A stretch of DNA of 24,477 nucleotides, taken from assembly GCA_900315105.1 (NCBI GenBank), contig OMXX01000057.1:1-24477 (forward strand), given 5' to 3'. The first letter of the stretch is position 1, and each line of letters begins with the position of its first letter. The notes beneath the pieces are model-generated. The model had not been told where the DNA came from, searched no databases, and was given only the letters and a program-made list of their open reading frames with translations. A program made the translations under genes and the position numbers. The DNA comes from an uncultured Prevotellaceae bacterium (lineage in GTDB: Bacteria; Bacteroidota; Bacteroidia; Bacteroidales; Bacteroidaceae). Below are positions 23,983 through 24,477 of the stretch, piece by piece.

Positions 23983-24273
23983 TTATTCTTTCTCTATCTT
24001 CCATCCGTTAAGGCTCTGCGCGTATGCCTTTCTGCCATCACGGGTATTGAACGAGCGCACACTTGCCGTCCACGAAGCCGTAACGATGTCATCTTGCCTG
24101 ATGTCTGCGAGCATCGCCACCTTCTCACCGCTGAACCTCACCAGATACCTGTCAGGATACTGCACATTCTGCACTTCTTCCAGAATCACCTCCTGTGATT
24201 TCCACTCGCCACGCTCCGAAGTCCCACTCTGAAGCGCAAGTATTTCTATAACCTTGAATTTTCTCTGTTCCAT
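23983..24273 (-). CDS. DUF3127 family protein, OB-fold ssDNA-binding-like
   Basis: The 96-residue protein fits DUF3127, a Bacteroidetes family with an oligonucleotide-binding fold related in layout to single-stranded DNA-binding proteins. Visible family features are VIEILALQSGTSERGEWKSQEVILE at the start, YPDRYLVRFSGEKVA in the middle, DDIVTASW, and the ending LNGWKIEKE. The start ATG 24273 gives the usual length. It lacks a signal peptide. It is the first gene of the minus-strand module with primase-like and DUF3987 ATPase genes, so a role in binding single-stranded DNA during replication is plausible. It is preceded by four heptamers, AT-rich palindrome copy B and a REP-like element. Confidence 0.82.
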   Translation of the reverse strand: MEQRKFKVIEILALQSGTSERGEWKSQEVILEEVQNVQYPDRYLVRFSGEKVAMLADIRQDDIVTASWTASVRSFNTRDGRKAYAQSLNGWKIEKE

Positions 24274-24282
24274 TTTCTTGAG

Positions 24283-24310
24283 TTTAGGGTTTAGTGTTTA
24301 GGGTTTAGTG
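24283..24310. repeat. Four heptamers before the DUF3127 gene
   Basis: TTTAGGG and TTTAGTG alternate twice without a gap, ending nine bases before the start codon. TTTAGGG is by coincidence the plant-type telomere unit. Confidence 0.85.
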
Positions 24311-24314
24311 TTTG

Positions 24315-24436
24315 TTGCTTTCGCCATTTAGAAAAACCAATTAAAACCACGTAAAACAAAAGAAAACCTTTTTGTATGTTATTGTTTTTATATGTTTTTA
24401 TTGGTTTTGTCTTGTTTTTTTAGAAGGCGAAAGCAA
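24315..24436. repeat. AT-rich palindromic element, copy B
   Basis: The 122-base second copy of the element at 23337-23463 has the same terminal TTGCTTTCGCC/GGCGAAAGCAA and near-identical right half. It is again upstream of a gene start in the minus-strand module. Confidence 0.88.
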
Positions 24437-24442
24437 ATCCCA

Positions 24443-24477
24443 CCGCCTTCCGGCTCCCTCCCTACGGGGGAGGGCGG
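24443..24477. repeat. REP-like element, cut by the window end
   Basis: CCGCCTTCCGGCTCCCTCCC and following bases match the 23936-23970 element closely. It runs to the last base of the window, so its full extent is unknown. Confidence 0.78.

Noticed and set aside
24283..24310. TTTAGGG repeats as telomeric DNA
   Set aside because: The match to the plant-type telomere unit is coincidental: units alternate with TTTAGTG, the array is internal, and the context is bacterial.

Overview
The window looks like chromosomal DNA of a Bacteroidetes, most likely a Prevotella-type gut or rumen bacterium. The signs are secreted glycoside hydrolases with Bacteroidetes-style signal peptides, a BspA-type leucine-rich-repeat protein, promoters of the form TTTG-N19/20-TAnnTTTG, a C-terminal YDLSGRRV motif of Prevotella secreted proteins, and the DUF3987/VirE_N/DUF3127/DUF5675 protein families. 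Genus is an inference; there is no rRNA or other marker gene in the window.

Layout. (1) 1-929 has no confident gene: a short relict that resembles DUF3987, a -7-like promoter box, an 11-bp triplicate repeat and one copy of a dispersed repeat. (2) 930-3844, minus strand: BspA-like surface protein, GNAT acetyltransferase, small lipoprotein. (3) 4230-11324, plus strand: a probable operon of GH97, L-rhamnose/L-fucose mutarotase-like protein, GH29 alpha-L-fucosidase and GH2 beta-galactosidase. (4) 11446-18922, minus strand and convergent with region 3: GH43-GH43, a 1189-residue multidomain glycosidase, and a GH30. (5) 19530-20192, plus strand: secreted SGNH hydrolase with a clear promoter and terminator. 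(6) 20387-24273, minus strand: DUF3127 (OB-fold), an unknown 98-residue protein, a primase-like VirE_N protein, a DUF3987 P-loop ATPase and DUF5675. Region 6 reads as the replication module of an integrated element.

Function. Regions 3 to 5 together supply secreted alpha- and beta-galactosidase-like, fucosidase, GH30 endo-glycanase, GH43 exo-glycosidase and esterase-type activities. They suit a fucosylated, galactose-rich (possibly arabinogalactan-like) glycan, but no SusC/SusD pair or regulator lies in the window, so substrate and import route are unproven.

The least expected content is the density of short repeats. Heptamer arrays with strict period 7, G/C-rich palindromes (REP-like), two copies of a 122-127 bp AT-rich palindrome, and two other long nested palindromes occupy nearly every larger intergenic gap. 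Several intrude into coding sequence: the signal peptide and catalytic domain of GH30, the C-terminus of the 1189-residue protein, and the C-terminus of the DUF3987 protein. In region 6 three successive genes carry the same ordered leader (REP, optional AT-rich palindrome, heptamers, start codon). This is the best candidate here for an undescribed organisation.
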